Positions 26,815-35,704 of a DNA stretch of 64,000 nucleotides are shown here, piece by piece. Source of the stretch: Lactobacillaceae bacterium AF64-9pH9TA (lineage in GTDB: Bacteria > Bacillota > Bacilli > Lactobacillales > Lactobacillaceae); contig JAQDCK010000007.1 in the NCBI GenBank assembly GCA_027681045.1, positions 32,335-96,334 on the forward strand, given 5' to 3'. The notes under the pieces are model-generated. The model did not search any database. It saw only the letters and a list, made by a program, of their open reading frames with translations, and was not told the origin of the DNA. How positions within the stretch are numbered: position 1 is the first letter of the stretch; the number at the start of each line of letters is the position of its first letter. Made by a program: the position numbers and the translations under genes.

Positions 26815-26950
26815 TGTAAAATTCTACAAGGCCTAAAAAACTCCATGCCAAGAAAGACATGGAGAATTTAATAATCTTCATTATCTTCTGGCCTCGGCGG
26901 GATTGTATTGAGGCTTTACGCCACCCACGTCTTAGGTTAGAAATTTACTT
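26815..26950 (-). promoter_or_regulatory. L10 ribosomal leader RNA
   Basis: The region ahead of rplJ contains paired elements and the conserved AGGTT/GCC-rich segment seen in L10 leaders, where L10(L12)4 binds its own mRNA. The leader ends in a hairpin followed by T6 on the minus strand (26835-26866: CTCCATG with CATGGAG), an attenuator in front of rplJ. Confidence 0.75.
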
Positions 26951-27051
26951 TATCCATACTACCATCTGAAACAAGATCTGTCAAACCTTTTTCGCCACTT
27001 TTTACAAAAATCTGCTAAAATTTACTGTAATGACTTTTAGGAGGTACAATT

Positions 27052-27453
27052 TTGAAGAGTAAACTGATCGACATTTTCTACTTCTTCTTAGCCGGCATTT
27101 CCGGCACCCTGGCCGTCTTCAGCATGTTCAAGGACCATTCCGCTGGCAGCATCGCCATGGACGTCTTATTCCTCATCATCAGCGCCTACTTCATTGTCCG
27201 CGGCTTCCTGGACATCGAATCTGAAAACAAGAAGCTGAGCAAGAACTGGCAGATCCTCTCCTGGATCGCCTGGTCCCTTCTCCTCTTGGGCGTCATCTTG
27301 ACCTTGACCGGCTACAAGCTGGGCATCCATGGCCTAGGCTGGTGCGGCTTCGTCCTCTTCCTGCTCTGCTCTTTCGTCGTGCCTGAACAAGCCAATGACA
27401 AGAACTTCCATGTCAAGCGCCGGGACGAGACCGGTTTTGACGACAAAAATTAG
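27052..27453 (+). CDS. Small integral membrane protein, function unknown
   Basis: A 133-residue protein with about four hydrophobic helices (residues ~6-25, 34-53, 65-85, 92-110) and a charged C-terminal tail. Start is TTG at 27052 with AGGAGGT 7 bases upstream. Short families with this layout (DUF308-like) have no assigned function. It stands alone, divergent from rplJ and followed by its own terminator. Confidence 0.75.
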   Translation: MKSKLIDIFYFFLAGISGTLAVFSMFKDHSAGSIAMDVLFLIISAYFIVRGFLDIESENKKLSKNWQILSWIAWSLLLLGVILTLTGYKLGIHGLGWCGFVLFLLCSFVVPEQANDKNFHVKRRDETGFDDKN

Positions 27454-27499
27454 TTCTATTTTTTAGTATTTTTTAACAAAATAAACTAGCAAACGCTTG

Positions 27500-27533
27500 C
27501 AGCCTGCCTTTTAAAAAAGCAGGCGTTTTTTTT
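27500..27533 (+). terminator. Terminator after small membrane protein
   Basis: GCCTGC...GCAGGC hairpin extended by a T/A stem, then T8. Confidence 0.8.
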
Positions 27534-27677
27534 ACCCTTTTTTCCCAACTTTTCCCGGCTATTTCTTCTCTTTCTAAATCGTTCTAGAGCTTTACATTGA
27601 GAGCCTTCATGGTATAACTAAGAACATAAATCTGAGCGAACAATTGGTATAGAGATAGAAGCAGAAAGGAAATAAGG

Positions 27678-28928
27678 ATGAACACAGCAAACACCGTTTT
27701 CGTAATTATCGCCGCCGTCCTGGTCTTGATGATGACCCCGGGCCTGGCCTTTTTCTACGGGGGTCTGGTCTCCAAGAAAAACGTGGTCAACACCATGCTC
27801 TCGGTCTTCATCATCTGTGCTTTAGCCATCGTCTTATTCGTGGCCTTTGGCTATGAGCTTTGCTTCAACGGCAATATCGCCGGGATTTTTGGCAGAGTCC
27901 AGCACATCTTCCTCTCCGGCAGCGACTTAACTAAAATCGTTTTAAAGGAGCAGGGAATTACCGCCGCCAGCTACCTGCTCTTTGAAATGATGTTTGCCAT
28001 CATCACCCCCGCCCTCTTCGTTGGGGCCACGGTGGGCCGGATGAGGTTCAACTTCCTTCTGGTCTTCGTCTTCTTCTGGTCAGTCCTGGTCTACTACCCC
28101 CTGGTTCACATGGTCTGGGGGAATGGCGGACTTTTGGCCGGCTGGGGGATCCTGGACTTTGCCGGCGGCACGGTCGTTCACATCAACGCCGGGATCACCG
28201 CCCTGGTCTTATCCATCTTCTTAGGTCCCCGCTACCAAAAGCAGACCCGGCCCTACAGCCTGCCCTGGGTCCTCTTGGGGGCAGCCATCCTCTGGCTGGG
28301 CTGGTACGGCTTCAACGCCGGCAGTGCCTTTGGCATGAACCAAACGGCCTTGACGGCCTGCTTGACTAGTACGGTTGCGGCAGCGGCCTCTATGATGACC
28401 TGGCTTTTGCTGGAAGAAGCCTTTAGCGGCAAGGCCAGCTTAGACGGGATCTGCACCGGTACCCTCTGCGGCTTAGTCGGCATCACGCCAGGGGCTGGCT
28501 ATGAGACTTGCGCCGGAGCCCTCTTCACCGGCATTCTCTGCAGCCTGGCCAGCTACTTCTTTATCAGTAATGTTAAAGGGCGCTTGAGTTTTGACGACCC
28601 CCTGGACGCCTTTGGCTGCCATGGCATTTCCGGTATCGTTGGCTCTTTAACCGTCGGCCTCTTTGCCAGTCAAAAAGTTGACCCGGGGATTTCCGCCAGT
28701 GGCCTCTTCTACGGCGGCAGCTGGGAACTTTTAGGCAAGCAGGCAGCCGGCACCCTCTTCACCATCGTCTTTACTCTCTTGATGGTCAGCTTGATTACAG
28801 CCGTCCTGAAGCGCTTCGTCAACATGCGGGTTTCCGCCCGTAATGAAGAAGTCGGCCTGGACCTCAGCGAGCACGGGGAATTCGCCGACTGCCAGATCAG
28901 CGCAAGCCAAGCTATCTTTGGCAAGTAG
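27678..28928 (+). CDS. amtB: Ammonium transporter, Amt family
   Basis: A 416-residue channel-like transporter with about 11 membrane helices. The twin-His pair of the pore is visible in PLVHMVWGNGG and DAFGCHGISG, and TPGLAFFYGGLVSKKN is the conserved first helix. Usually amtB is followed by the PII regulator glnK; here no glnK follows, only a terminator. AAGGAAATAAGG precedes the ATG. Confidence 0.96.
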   Translation: MNTANTVFVIIAAVLVLMMTPGLAFFYGGLVSKKNVVNTMLSVFIICALAIVLFVAFGYELCFNGNIAGIFGRVQHIFLSGSDLTKIVLKEQGITAASYLLFEMMFAIITPALFVGATVGRMRFNFLLVFVFFWSVLVYYPLVHMVWGNGGLLAGWGILDFAGGTVVHINAGITALVLSIFLGPRYQKQTRPYSLPWVLLGAAILWLGWYGFNAGSAFGMNQTALTACLTSTVAAAASMMTWLLLEEAFSGKASLDGICTGTLCGLVGITPGAGYETCAGALFTGILCSLASYFFISNVKGRLSFDDPLDAFGCHGISGIVGSLTVGLFASQKVDPGISASGLFYGGSWELLGKQAAGTLFTIVFTLLMVSLITAVLKRFVNMRVSARNEEVGLDLSEHGEFADCQISASQAIFGK

Positions 28929-28961
28929 CAGTACTTTTTCTCAACATCCTATTCATCAAAT

Positions 28962-28995
28962 CAAAAAGCTTTGGCATTCTTGCCAAAGCTTTTTT
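28962..28995. terminator. Terminator after amtB
   Basis: AAAAAGCTTTGGCA, TTCT, TGCCAAAGCTTTTTT: near-perfect and bidirectional. Confidence 0.9.
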
Positions 28996-29021
28996 GTCGA
29001 ATATTGTATTTTTCCCCTGTC

Positions 29022-30026
29022 TTAATTAAACGAGTACAGCCGCTGCAGGATCAAGTAGGCACCGCTAACCATCTGCCGCATAGGCAGGACGTCCCGGGAG
29101 ACAAAATGGCCCACCAGGCGGTGCTTAAAGGACTTGTAGGTCTCCAGGTCATAAGTCTTTAAGAACTGCCAGAGCTCGTCCTTTTTAGCAATATACTCCT
29201 TCTTCTTGCCCCGGATCAAGATGACGCTAGTCACGCCCGTGACGGCTTCTAAGAAGTATTTCATGTATTTGGCGTAAGGGGCCCGCTTGTTGACCTGGGA
29301 GGCGTAGAAAACGATTAACTGCTTATTGATCAAGATCTGCTGGTCAATCTTCTTCAACATCACCTTTTCGTTAACTGACTGGTCATCTCTGCCGATAAAG
29401 TAGTGGTAGAGGTTGACCGGCAGGTAGCGCATGGTCTGCACCTGCATCATCGGCTCAAAGACAAAGATATTATCGTCATAAGATACCTTAGTCGGCAGGG
29501 TTACCTTGGCCCGGTCCAGGACTTTCCGGTTGTAGATGACGGAGTGGAGCATGAAGTACTGGCCCATCCGCAGCTTGACCTCATCCCAGGAGAAGGTCCG
29601 CCCGACTGGCAGATGGGGGAACCTAATCACCCGCTGGCGGTTTAATGCTGGCTTGTCATAGACATAGTTGGCCAAAAAGAGGTCGACTTCCGGATTGCTT
29701 TCCAGGTAATCAAGCACCTCTTCGTAGGCCTCCTGGTCCAGCCAGTCGTCGCTGTCAACGATCTTGACGTACTTGCCCTTGGCCAGGCGGAGGCCATTGT
29801 TGATGGCTCCACCGTGGCCAGCATTTTCCTGGTGGACGACTTCCAGGTCCAAGTCTAAATTTTTAGCTTGGTAGTCATCCAGCATTCGGCCGGTTTCATC
29901 AGTTGACCCGTCGTCAACCAAGATGATTTGTACCCGGTCACCGCCAGGCAAAAGGGAGTCGACGCAGCGGTTCAAGTATTCAGCTGAGTTATAGCAGGGA
30001 ACGATGAGAGTTAGTAATTTTTCCAC
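29022..30026 (-). CDS. Glycosyltransferase family 2
   Basis: A 334-residue GT-A fold enzyme. VPCYNSAEYL, VDDGSTDET and the metal-binding VDSDDW are GT2 motifs; the C-terminal ~130 residues are a basic, Tyr/Lys-rich domain without clear membrane helices. Such enzymes add sugars to wall or exopolysaccharide intermediates. Neither donor nor acceptor can be inferred. It is monocistronic, convergent with amtB. Confidence 0.85.
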   Translation of the reverse strand: MEKLLTLIVPCYNSAEYLNRCVDSLLPGGDRVQIILVDDGSTDETGRMLDDYQAKNLDLDLEVVHQENAGHGGAINNGLRLAKGKYVKIVDSDDWLDQEAYEEVLDYLESNPEVDLFLANYVYDKPALNRQRVIRFPHLPVGRTFSWDEVKLRMGQYFMLHSVIYNRKVLDRAKVTLPTKVSYDDNIFVFEPMMQVQTMRYLPVNLYHYFIGRDDQSVNEKVMLKKIDQQILINKQLIVFYASQVNKRAPYAKYMKYFLEAVTGVTSVILIRGKKKEYIAKKDELWQFLKTYDLETYKSFKHRLVGHFVSRDVLPMRQMVSGAYLILQRLYSFN

Positions 30027-30135
30027 CTTGATACACTTCTTTCAGTTCGCTATTTTTCTCTACTAGTATAACAAGTTTTTTTGCAAGAATGCCTTTTCCA
30101 AGACTAAAAATTTCTTAATAAAAAATTAGGGCAAA

Positions 30136-30166
30136 GAAAAACTCCCCGCCAAAAGGCGAGGAGCTT
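30136..30166 (-). terminator. Terminator of the rplK-rplA operon
   Basis: CTCCTCGCC, TTTT, GGCGGGGAG then a T-rich run on the minus strand. Confidence 0.8.
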
Positions 30167-30187
30167 ATTTGCTTAACTTAGGGATAA

Positions 30188-30883
30188 TTAGCCCATCAAA
30201 GCGATTGGGTCCAACTTGATCCCAGGGCCAAAGGTTGCGGCAACTGCGCAGCTCTTGATGTATTGACCCTTAGCTGAAGCTGGCTTTGCACGCAGGATAG
30301 CGTTTTGCAAAGCGCGGAAGTTTTCAGTCAATTGTTCTTCAGTGAATGAAACCTTGCCGATAGCAGTGTGGATTGAAGCTTGACGGTCGACACGGTATTC
30401 TACTTGACCAGCCTTAACGTTTTGAACAGCCTTGGCAGTGTCCATAGTAACAGTACCAGTCTTAGGGTTTGGCATCAAGCCCTTAGGCCCAAGCACACGA
30501 CCCAAACGACCAACCTTAGCCATCATCATTGGAGTAGCGATGACAACGTCGAAGTCCAGGTAACCGTTTTGAACCTTTTCTACCAGGTCGTCTGCGCCGA
30601 CTTCGTCAGCACCGGCAGCCTTGGCTGCTTCAGCTTGTGGGCCTTCAGCAAATACGATAACCTTTACAGACTTACCAGTACCGTTTGGCAAAACGATTGA
30701 GCCACGGATTTGTTGGTCAGCTTGCTTAGGGTCAACGCTCAGGTTGTAAGATACTTCTACGGAAGCGTCAAAGTTAGCGTATGAAGTTTCCTTAACCAGC
30801 TTGATAGCGTCTTCTACTGAGTACAACTTGTTGCTGTCAACCTTCTTGGCAGCTTCTACGTATTTCTTACCATGCTTTGGCAT
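30188..30883 (-). CDS. rplA: 50S ribosomal protein L1
   Basis: A 231-residue protein of the L1 stalk. [23 protein letters not shown] at the start, and the RNA-binding block [23 protein letters not shown], are diagnostic. AAGGAGGATTTTTC precedes the ATG. It is the second gene of rplK-rplA, 83 bases downstream of rplK. Confidence 0.98.
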   Translation of the reverse strand: MPKHGKKYVEAAKKVDSNKLYSVEDAIKLVKETSYANFDASVEVSYNLSVDPKQADQQIRGSIVLPNGTGKSVKVIVFAEGPQAEAAKAAGADEVGADDLVEKVQNGYLDFDVVIATPMMMAKVGRLGRVLGPKGLMPNPKTGTVTMDTAKAVQNVKAGQVEYRVDRQASIHTAIGKVSFTEEQLTENFRALQNAILRAKPASAKGQYIKSCAVAATFGPGIKLDPIALMG

Positions 30884-30966
30884 GAAAAATCCTCCTTGTA
30901 TGTGTGGTCAAACGAGCTTTCTCTTTGCTCTCCCACCTGACTTGTTAATTGGTAAAAATTAACAAA

Positions 30967-31392
30967 TTAGTCCTTTACTTCGATACCCATACTTCTAGCA
31001 GTACCTTCAACCATGCGCATAGCAGCTTCGATTGAGGCAGCGTTAAGGTCCTTCATCTTAGTTTCAGCGATTTCCTTAACTTGAGCAGTGGTTACTGAAG
31101 CAACCTTGTTCTTGTTAGGTTCGCCTGAAGCCTTTTGAATGCCAGCAGCTTGCTTCAACAAGACTGGTGCTGGAGGGGTCTTAGTTACGAAGTCGAATGA
31201 ACGGTCTTCGTAAACAGTAATAACTACAGGGATGATCATGCCCTTTTGGTCAGCAGTACGAGCATTGAAGTCCTTAGTAAAGCCAACAATGTTGATACCT
31301 GCTTGACCCAAAGCAGGACCTACTGGAGGTGCAGGGGTTGCAGCGCCAGCTGGAATTTGTAACTTAACAACGTTAATAACTTTCTTTGCCAC
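30967..31392 (-). CDS. rplK: 50S ribosomal protein L11
   Basis: A 141-residue protein of the GTPase-associated centre. [19 protein letters not shown] and the C-terminal TARSMGIEV are conserved. The frame extends to a TTG at 31398, but that codon is only 3 bases from AAGGAGG; the GTG at 31392 has the ideal 8-base spacing and gives the family's usual 141 residues, so 31392 is chosen. Confidence 0.96.
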   Translation of the reverse strand: MAKKVINVVKLQIPAGAATPAPPVGPALGQAGINIVGFTKDFNARTADQKGMIIPVVITVYEDRSFDFVTKTPPAPVLLKQAAGIQKASGEPNKNKVASVTTAQVKEIAETKMKDLNAASIEAAMRMVEGTARSMGIEVKD

Positions 31393-31517
31393 GGTCAAAA
31401 CCTCCTTGATTCCGTGATGCGGTTAAAATGGAGAGTTTCCACACTCTCCTCCCACAATAATAAAGTACGTTTAATATAGTACTCTGAAAAGCGGCAGAAT
31501 GCAAGACTTTTTTATGT

Positions 31518-32072
31518 TTAGTCTTCCATCTTCTTGACCTGGTCAAAGTCCAGTTCAGCCGTGGTAGCGTGGCCAAACATGTCGATAGTCAAGAAGAGCT
31601 TTTGCTTGTCGTCCTGGATTTCAGCGATCTTGCCGACCATGCCGTTGAAGGCACCTTCGGTGATCATGACGCTTTCGCCAACTTCGTAGTCGTAGTCAAC
31701 CTTTTCAGTTGCTTCGCCTTCTTGCATTTGCAGGATGGCTCTGACTTCTTCCTCGTAAAGCGGGGAAGGCTTGGAACCACCGCCGTGGCTGCCAACGAAA
31801 CCAGTAACGTTAGGAGTGTTCCGGACAACAAACCAGCTTTCGTCAGTCATGACCATTTCAACCAAAACGTAACCAGGGAAGACTTTTTCGTTAACTTCTT
31901 CCTTCTTGCCGCGCACGTCTTCGATCTTTGGTTCTTGCGGAACGACAACCCGGAAGATGTAGTCCTGCATCCCCAGTGACTGGGCCCGGGACAGCAAGTC
32001 GGATCTAACCTTGTCTTCAAAACCAGAGTAAGTGTGCAGGACGTACCATTGCTTCTTGGCGGATTCTACCAT
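31518..32072 (-). CDS. nusG: Transcription termination/antitermination protein NusG
   Basis: A 184-residue elongation factor. The N-terminal NGN domain starts QWYVLHTYSGFEDKV, FPGYVLVEM is its conserved core, and the C-terminal KOW domain begins GESVMITEGAFNGMVGK. The frame is open to 32102, but the ATG at 32072, preceded by AAGGAG, fits the family start. It lies downstream of secE, with a terminator-like hairpin between them. Confidence 0.96.
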   Translation of the reverse strand: MVESAKKQWYVLHTYSGFEDKVRSDLLSRAQSLGMQDYIFRVVVPQEPKIEDVRGKKEEVNEKVFPGYVLVEMVMTDESWFVVRNTPNVTGFVGSHGGGSKPSPLYEEEVRAILQMQEGEATEKVDYDYEVGESVMITEGAFNGMVGKIAEIQDDKQKLFLTIDMFGHATTAELDFDQVKKMED

Positions 32073-32097
32073 AATTTCTTTAATCTCCTTTTTGGCA

Positions 32098-32127
32098 AAC
32101 AAAAAAACCTCGCTAAAGAGGTTTTCC
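32098..32127 (-). terminator. Hairpin with T run between secE and nusG
   Basis: AAAACCTC, 6-base loop, GAGGTTTT, then T7 on the minus strand. It may limit read-through from rpmG-secE into nusG or mark a separate nusG promoter. Confidence 0.65.
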
Positions 32128-32163
32128 TAGAAACTAGCATGATTATAACATACTTTGTCGCTC

Positions 32164-32334
32164 TTACAGAACTAATTGAATCAATTTTGCAAAGGCCCAA
32201 TCCAAGGCACCCAAGAAAATCGCGTAAAACAGAGAAGTTACGACCACGTTCACCGTGTCGTGCCGGTTTTCCTTAGCACTTGGCCAATGAACCAGTTTCA
32301 TTTCCTGACCAACGCTCTTAAAAAACTTAACCAT
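32164..32334 (-). CDS. secE: Preprotein translocase subunit SecE
   Basis: A 56-residue protein found by translating the rpmG-nusG gap. VKFFKSVGQEMKLVHWPSAKE is the conserved cytoplasmic helix, followed by a single membrane segment (VVVTSLFYAIFLGALDWAF). SecE clamps the two halves of SecY. The position between rpmG and nusG is universal in Firmicutes. Confidence 0.95.
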   Translation of the reverse strand: MVKFFKSVGQEMKLVHWPSAKENRHDTVNVVVTSLFYAIFLGALDWAFAKLIQLVL

Positions 32335-32340
32335 CTCTGT

Positions 32341-32490
32341 CTACCTCGTTTCCTTGTGCAAAGTCTTCTTGCCGCAGTGCTTGCAGAACTTGTTCAGTTC
32401 CAAGCGCTTGGTGCGGTTGTTGTTTGCAGTGATTGAGTAGTTCCGTGACCCGCAAACGCTGCAGGCCAAAGCTGCTTTCTTTACTGCCAT
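32341..32490 (-). CDS. rpmG: 50S ribosomal protein L33
   Basis: A 49-residue zinc-ribbon ribosomal protein. The ligands are CSVCGSRNY and [10 protein letters not shown], that is CxxC plus CxxC, so this is the zinc-binding form. It starts [10 protein letters not shown] and ends HKETR. It directly precedes secE (6-base gap). Confidence 0.96.
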   Translation of the reverse strand: MAVKKAALACSVCGSRNYSITANNNRTKRLELNKFCKHCGKKTLHKETR

Positions 32491-32665
32491 AATATTCACC
32501 TTCAAACTTCATTTGATTTTAGCAAAAATCCGCCCTAAAAGCAACTATTATATGACTGACTTTGCCGGGCTTTATTTTCACATCTTAAGCGTCCCCTGTG
32601 TCATAATGGTACTAACAAAAATGCAGTTTACAAGATTGCCGGCTAGCCGGCCATGAGGAGAAGAA

Positions 32666-34417
32666 ATGAACCAACACCCTGAATATTTGCTCAACAAGAT
32701 CAAATCCCCAGCTGACCTTAAGGTCCTGGACCTGGAAGAGATGAAGCAGCTGGCTTCAGAAATCCGCCACTTGATCATAGAAAAAGACGCGGCAGTCGGC
32801 GGCCACCTGGGTCCTGACCTGGGGATCGTGGAACTGACCATCGCCTACCACTACATCTTTGACGCCCCCGGCGACAAGATCATCTGGGACATCTCCCACC
32901 AGACCTACCCCCACAAGATGCTGACGGGCCGGGCTTATGCCTGGCTGGACCCGGAAGCTTACGACAAGGTAACTCCTTACACTAATCCCGATGAAAGTCC
33001 CTACGACTACTACGCCGTTGGCCACACTTCTACCTCCATCTCTTTAGCCACCGGCATGGCCAAAGCCCGGGACCTCTTAGGCGGCAGCGAGCGGATCATG
33101 GCCGTCATCGGCGATGGCTCCTTGACCGGCGGGATGGCCTATGAAGGCTTAAATAACGCCGCGCTGGAAAAAGGCAACCTGGTCATCGTCATCAATGACA
33201 ACCAATGGTCCATTGACAAAAATGTCGGCGGCTTAACCACGGCCCTGAAGAAGCTGCGAGACAGTCAAGGGCAGGATCCGGAAAATCCTTTTAAAGCCTT
33301 CGGCTTTGACTACCGCTATGTGGCTGACGGCAATGACCTGGAAAGCATGATTAAGGCCTTCAAAGAAATCCGTGACGTTGACCATCCCCTGGTTTTGCAC
33401 GTTAATACTTTAAAGGGCAAGGGCTATGAACCAGCTATTGCAAATGAAGAAAAGCACCACTGGGTCAGCCCCTTCAACTTAAGTGATGATTCGCCAAAGG
33501 CCGTGGCCGCTGGCCCGACTCCAGCAGAAATTGCCGTTAAGACCGTGGCCAGCGCTATTGACGGGGGCCAGGAAAACATCATAGCGATCACTGCCGCTAT
33601 CCCAGGCGTCTTTGGTCTTGACTCCTTTAAAGAGTCTTACCCGGACCACTACCTGGACGTTGGGATCGCCGAGCAGGATTCCGTGGCCTTCGCGGCAGGC
33701 TTTGCCAAGGCCGGCGGCCGGCCAGTCCTTTTTGAAAACTCCACCTTCCTGCAGCGGGCCTTTGACCAGCTCAGCCATGACGTGGCGGCTAACAATTTGC
33801 CAGTCGTCATGATCGTGGCTGGCGGCGGGATCCGGGCCAACTCCAAGACCCACGTGGGCGTCTTTGACCAGGTCATGGTCAGCAACCTGCCTAACTGGAA
33901 GTACCTGGCCCCGACCAGCTTGACTGAAGAAGCGGCCATGATCAACTGGGCCCTCAAGCAAAAAGACGGCCCTGTGGCCATCAAGCTGCCAGTCCGGCCA
34001 GTTCCAGCTGGCGGAGCCGTTCTTGAAGGCTACCGGCACATCCACTACCAAAATCAGCGGGCCGGCAAAAAGATTGCTATTTTAGCTTTAGGCGACATGC
34101 AGGAATTAGGCAGACAAGTTGCCGAAGAACTTGATGCTGCCCTCTACAATCCTTTGGCAGCCAATGTTCTGGATACTGACTGCCTGGACCACTTAGCCCG
34201 GCACTACCAGGCTGTAATTACTTTGGAAAATAACATCCTGGACGGGGGCTTCGGGCAAAAGGTGGCCGGCTACCTGGCTGACCGGCCGGTTTTGGTCAAG
34301 GCTTTCGGCGAAAAGCGGGAATACACCGACGTTGACCAAAGCTATGACCAGATCCTGGTCCGCAACCAATTGACGGCTGAGCAAATCGTTGCCAACGTCA
34401 AGCAATTATTTAACTAA
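32666..34417 (+). CDS. DXS-like thiamine diphosphate-dependent enzyme
   Basis: A 583-residue transketolase-fold enzyme closest to 1-deoxy-D-xylulose-5-phosphate synthase. GGHLGPDLGIVELT, WDISHQTYPHKMLTGR, GDGSLTGG (ThDP/Mg site) and EQDSVAFAAGFA (catalytic Glu) fit DXS. However, the DRAG-type motif that binds substrate phosphate in DXS (DRAGxxGxDGxTH) reads VAGGGIRANSKTH here, so the Arg and the acidic residue are lost. It is also ~40 residues shorter than DXS. Lactobacilli make isoprenoids by mevalonate and no MEP gene is nearby, so a different 2-carbon transfer or a role in vitamin precursor synthesis is possible. GAGGAG precedes the ATG. Confidence 0.8.
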   Translation: MNQHPEYLLNKIKSPADLKVLDLEEMKQLASEIRHLIIEKDAAVGGHLGPDLGIVELTIAYHYIFDAPGDKIIWDISHQTYPHKMLTGRAYAWLDPEAYDKVTPYTNPDESPYDYYAVGHTSTSISLATGMAKARDLLGGSERIMAVIGDGSLTGGMAYEGLNNAALEKGNLVIVINDNQWSIDKNVGGLTTALKKLRDSQGQDPENPFKAFGFDYRYVADGNDLESMIKAFKEIRDVDHPLVLHVNTLKGKGYEPAIANEEKHHWVSPFNLSDDSPKAVAAGPTPAEIAVKTVASAIDGGQENIIAITAAIPGVFGLDSFKESYPDHYLDVGIAEQDSVAFAAGFAKAGGRPVLFENSTFLQRAFDQLSHDVAANNLPVVMIVAGGGIRANSKTHVGVFDQVMVSNLPNWKYLAPTSLTEEAAMINWALKQKDGPVAIKLPVRPVPAGGAVLEGYRHIHYQNQRAGKKIAILALGDMQELGRQVAEELDAALYNPLAANVLDTDCLDHLARHYQAVITLENNILDGGFGQKVAGYLADRPVLVKAFGEKREYTDVDQSYDQILVRNQLTAEQIVANVKQLFN

Positions 34418-34434
34418 GAAGCAGATACAAGCAA

Positions 34435-34468
34435 AAAGCTGATCACGCAAGGTGACCAGCTTTTTCTG
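34435..34468 (+). terminator. Terminator after the DXS-like gene
   Basis: AAAAAGCTGATCAC, GCAA, GGTGACCAGCTTTTT with one mismatch pair. Confidence 0.8.
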
Positions 34469-34501
34469 TACTATCATATTCTCTTTTTACTATTTAACTC
34501 A

Positions 34502-35284
34502 TTACTTGTCATGAGCAAGTAAATATTTCCGAACCGCCTGGGCGGTTGCCTGCTGCTGGGCCTTTCTGGAGATGGTTGCCTGACCGTCCCCTTTTTGCAA
34601 GCCGTAATTGCCAAACTGGGCGTGGTTGCCGCCCTTGATAACCTGCTTAGTGTAGTCTTTTGGCAAGTACTGGGGATTCTTTTGCAGCATCTTCGTATTT
34701 CCATCTTTTGACCCATAGATACTGAGCACGGAAAAATTAGCCGCGTGCAGGTCCTTGGTTGGGTAGCCGGCCAGCATGATCAAACCCCGGTAGTCCTTCA
34801 AGTGGTCCGCGCTATAGCGCGCTGCCATGGCCGCTCCCAGCGAGTGACCCGACATGTACCAGTTTTGGTAGTGGTAGCTAGCCCGGATCTTGTCTGCCTT
34901 GTTGAGACCGAAGAAGGCCATGTGCAGGGGCATGGCGACTAAGAAAACATCCGCGTCCTGGCTGGCGATTTGCTTCAAGAGGGGCGCATAGGCGTTAGTT
35001 TCAACTTTCGCTCCCGGGTAAAAAATAATGGCATTCTTCTTTGCAGGCCCGTCAAACAGGTAGCCTTCAGCTGTCTGCTTGACCTTAACTGTCCGGCTGC
35101 TCTTCATCGCCTGCTGGGCCGTCTTGTCAGCATGATAGTAATTGCCAAAATACAGACCAAAGGCGAGCAGCAAGGCGGCTAAAACCCCCGCCAAAGCCAG
35201 CAGTCCTTTTTGCTTCTTGGACATCTTATTCTTTTCTTTCTTTTGCTTTTTCTGTTTCTCTGTTTTTTCTTGTTTCTTTTCCAA
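34502..35284 (-). CDS. Membrane-anchored alpha/beta hydrolase
   Basis: A 260-residue protein. The first 25 residues are almost only Lys/Glu/Gln, followed by a hydrophobic anchor (LLALAGVLAALLLAFGLYFG), so the catalytic domain faces outwards. The nucleophile elbow is GHSLGAA (Ser), NAIIFYPGAKVE is the oxyanion-side strand, and GGNHAQFGNYG holds the likely catalytic His. It belongs to the Abhydrolase_5 type of lipases/esterases. Substrate unknown. Confidence 0.8.
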   Translation of the reverse strand: MEKKQEKTEKQKKQKKEKNKMSKKQKGLLALAGVLAALLLAFGLYFGNYYHADKTAQQAMKSSRTVKVKQTAEGYLFDGPAKKNAIIFYPGAKVETNAYAPLLKQIASQDADVFLVAMPLHMAFFGLNKADKIRASYHYQNWYMSGHSLGAAMAARYSADHLKDYRGLIMLAGYPTKDLHAANFSVLSIYGSKDGNTKMLQKNPQYLPKDYTKQVIKGGNHAQFGNYGLQKGDGQATISRKAQQQATAQAVRKYLLAHDK

Positions 35285-35337
35285 ACTTCCAAATTTCTCC
35301 TTGTCAGATTTATAGCCAGATTTTTATTTTAACAGAA

Positions 35338-35372
35338 AAAAACGGCGGCTCGTAGAGCCGTCGTTTTTCGCC
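35338..35372. terminator. Terminator between small ORF and hydrolase
   Basis: AACGGCGGCTC, GTA, GAGCCGTCGTTTTT; the A run on the left makes it usable in either direction. It most likely ends the 71-residue ORF transcript on the minus strand. Confidence 0.75.
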
Positions 35373-35421
35373 CCTTCCCCTCCCTTATGGGAAGCAAGAG
35401 GTCAGGAATGTAGGGAAAAGA

Positions 35422-35637
35422 TTATTTCTTAAGGTGTTCGTTGACAAATGCGATGATCTTGTCGTCAGAGTCGCTCATGAATGGAAGCATGGCTTCCTCA
35501 GTCTTGTCGGTGTCGTGGCCGTTTGACTCCATGAAGTAGTCCCAAAGGACATCTCTTACAGGGCTGTCTGAGTCACTCCAATCAAAAACTTCTTTCATTG
35601 AACGATCCAGCAAAGCTGTCTTAACAATTTCTGGCAT
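35422..35637 (-). CDS. Small acidic protein, function unknown
   Basis: A 71-residue acidic protein (many Asp/Glu, no Cys, no signal peptide) with clear helices. AGGAGGTAATCAAAA before the ATG is a strong site, and it has its own terminator. It resembles no family I can name. It sits between sigH and the hydrolase, in a stretch where other lactobacilli have sigH directly next to rpmG, so this and the two neighbours may be a lineage insertion. Confidence 0.65.
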   Translation of the reverse strand: MPEIVKTALLDRSMKEVFDWSDSDSPVRDVLWDYFMESNGHDTDKTEEAMLPFMSDSDDKIIAFVNEHLKK

Positions 35638-35704
35638 TTTTGATTACCTCCTAAACAATTTTTTCACCCTACGCCTATATTATAATCCCATTTGGCTAAA
35701 ATGT

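Noticed and set aside
33479..34051. 190-codon minus-strand frame
   Set aside because: Shadow of the DXS-like gene; no family motif.
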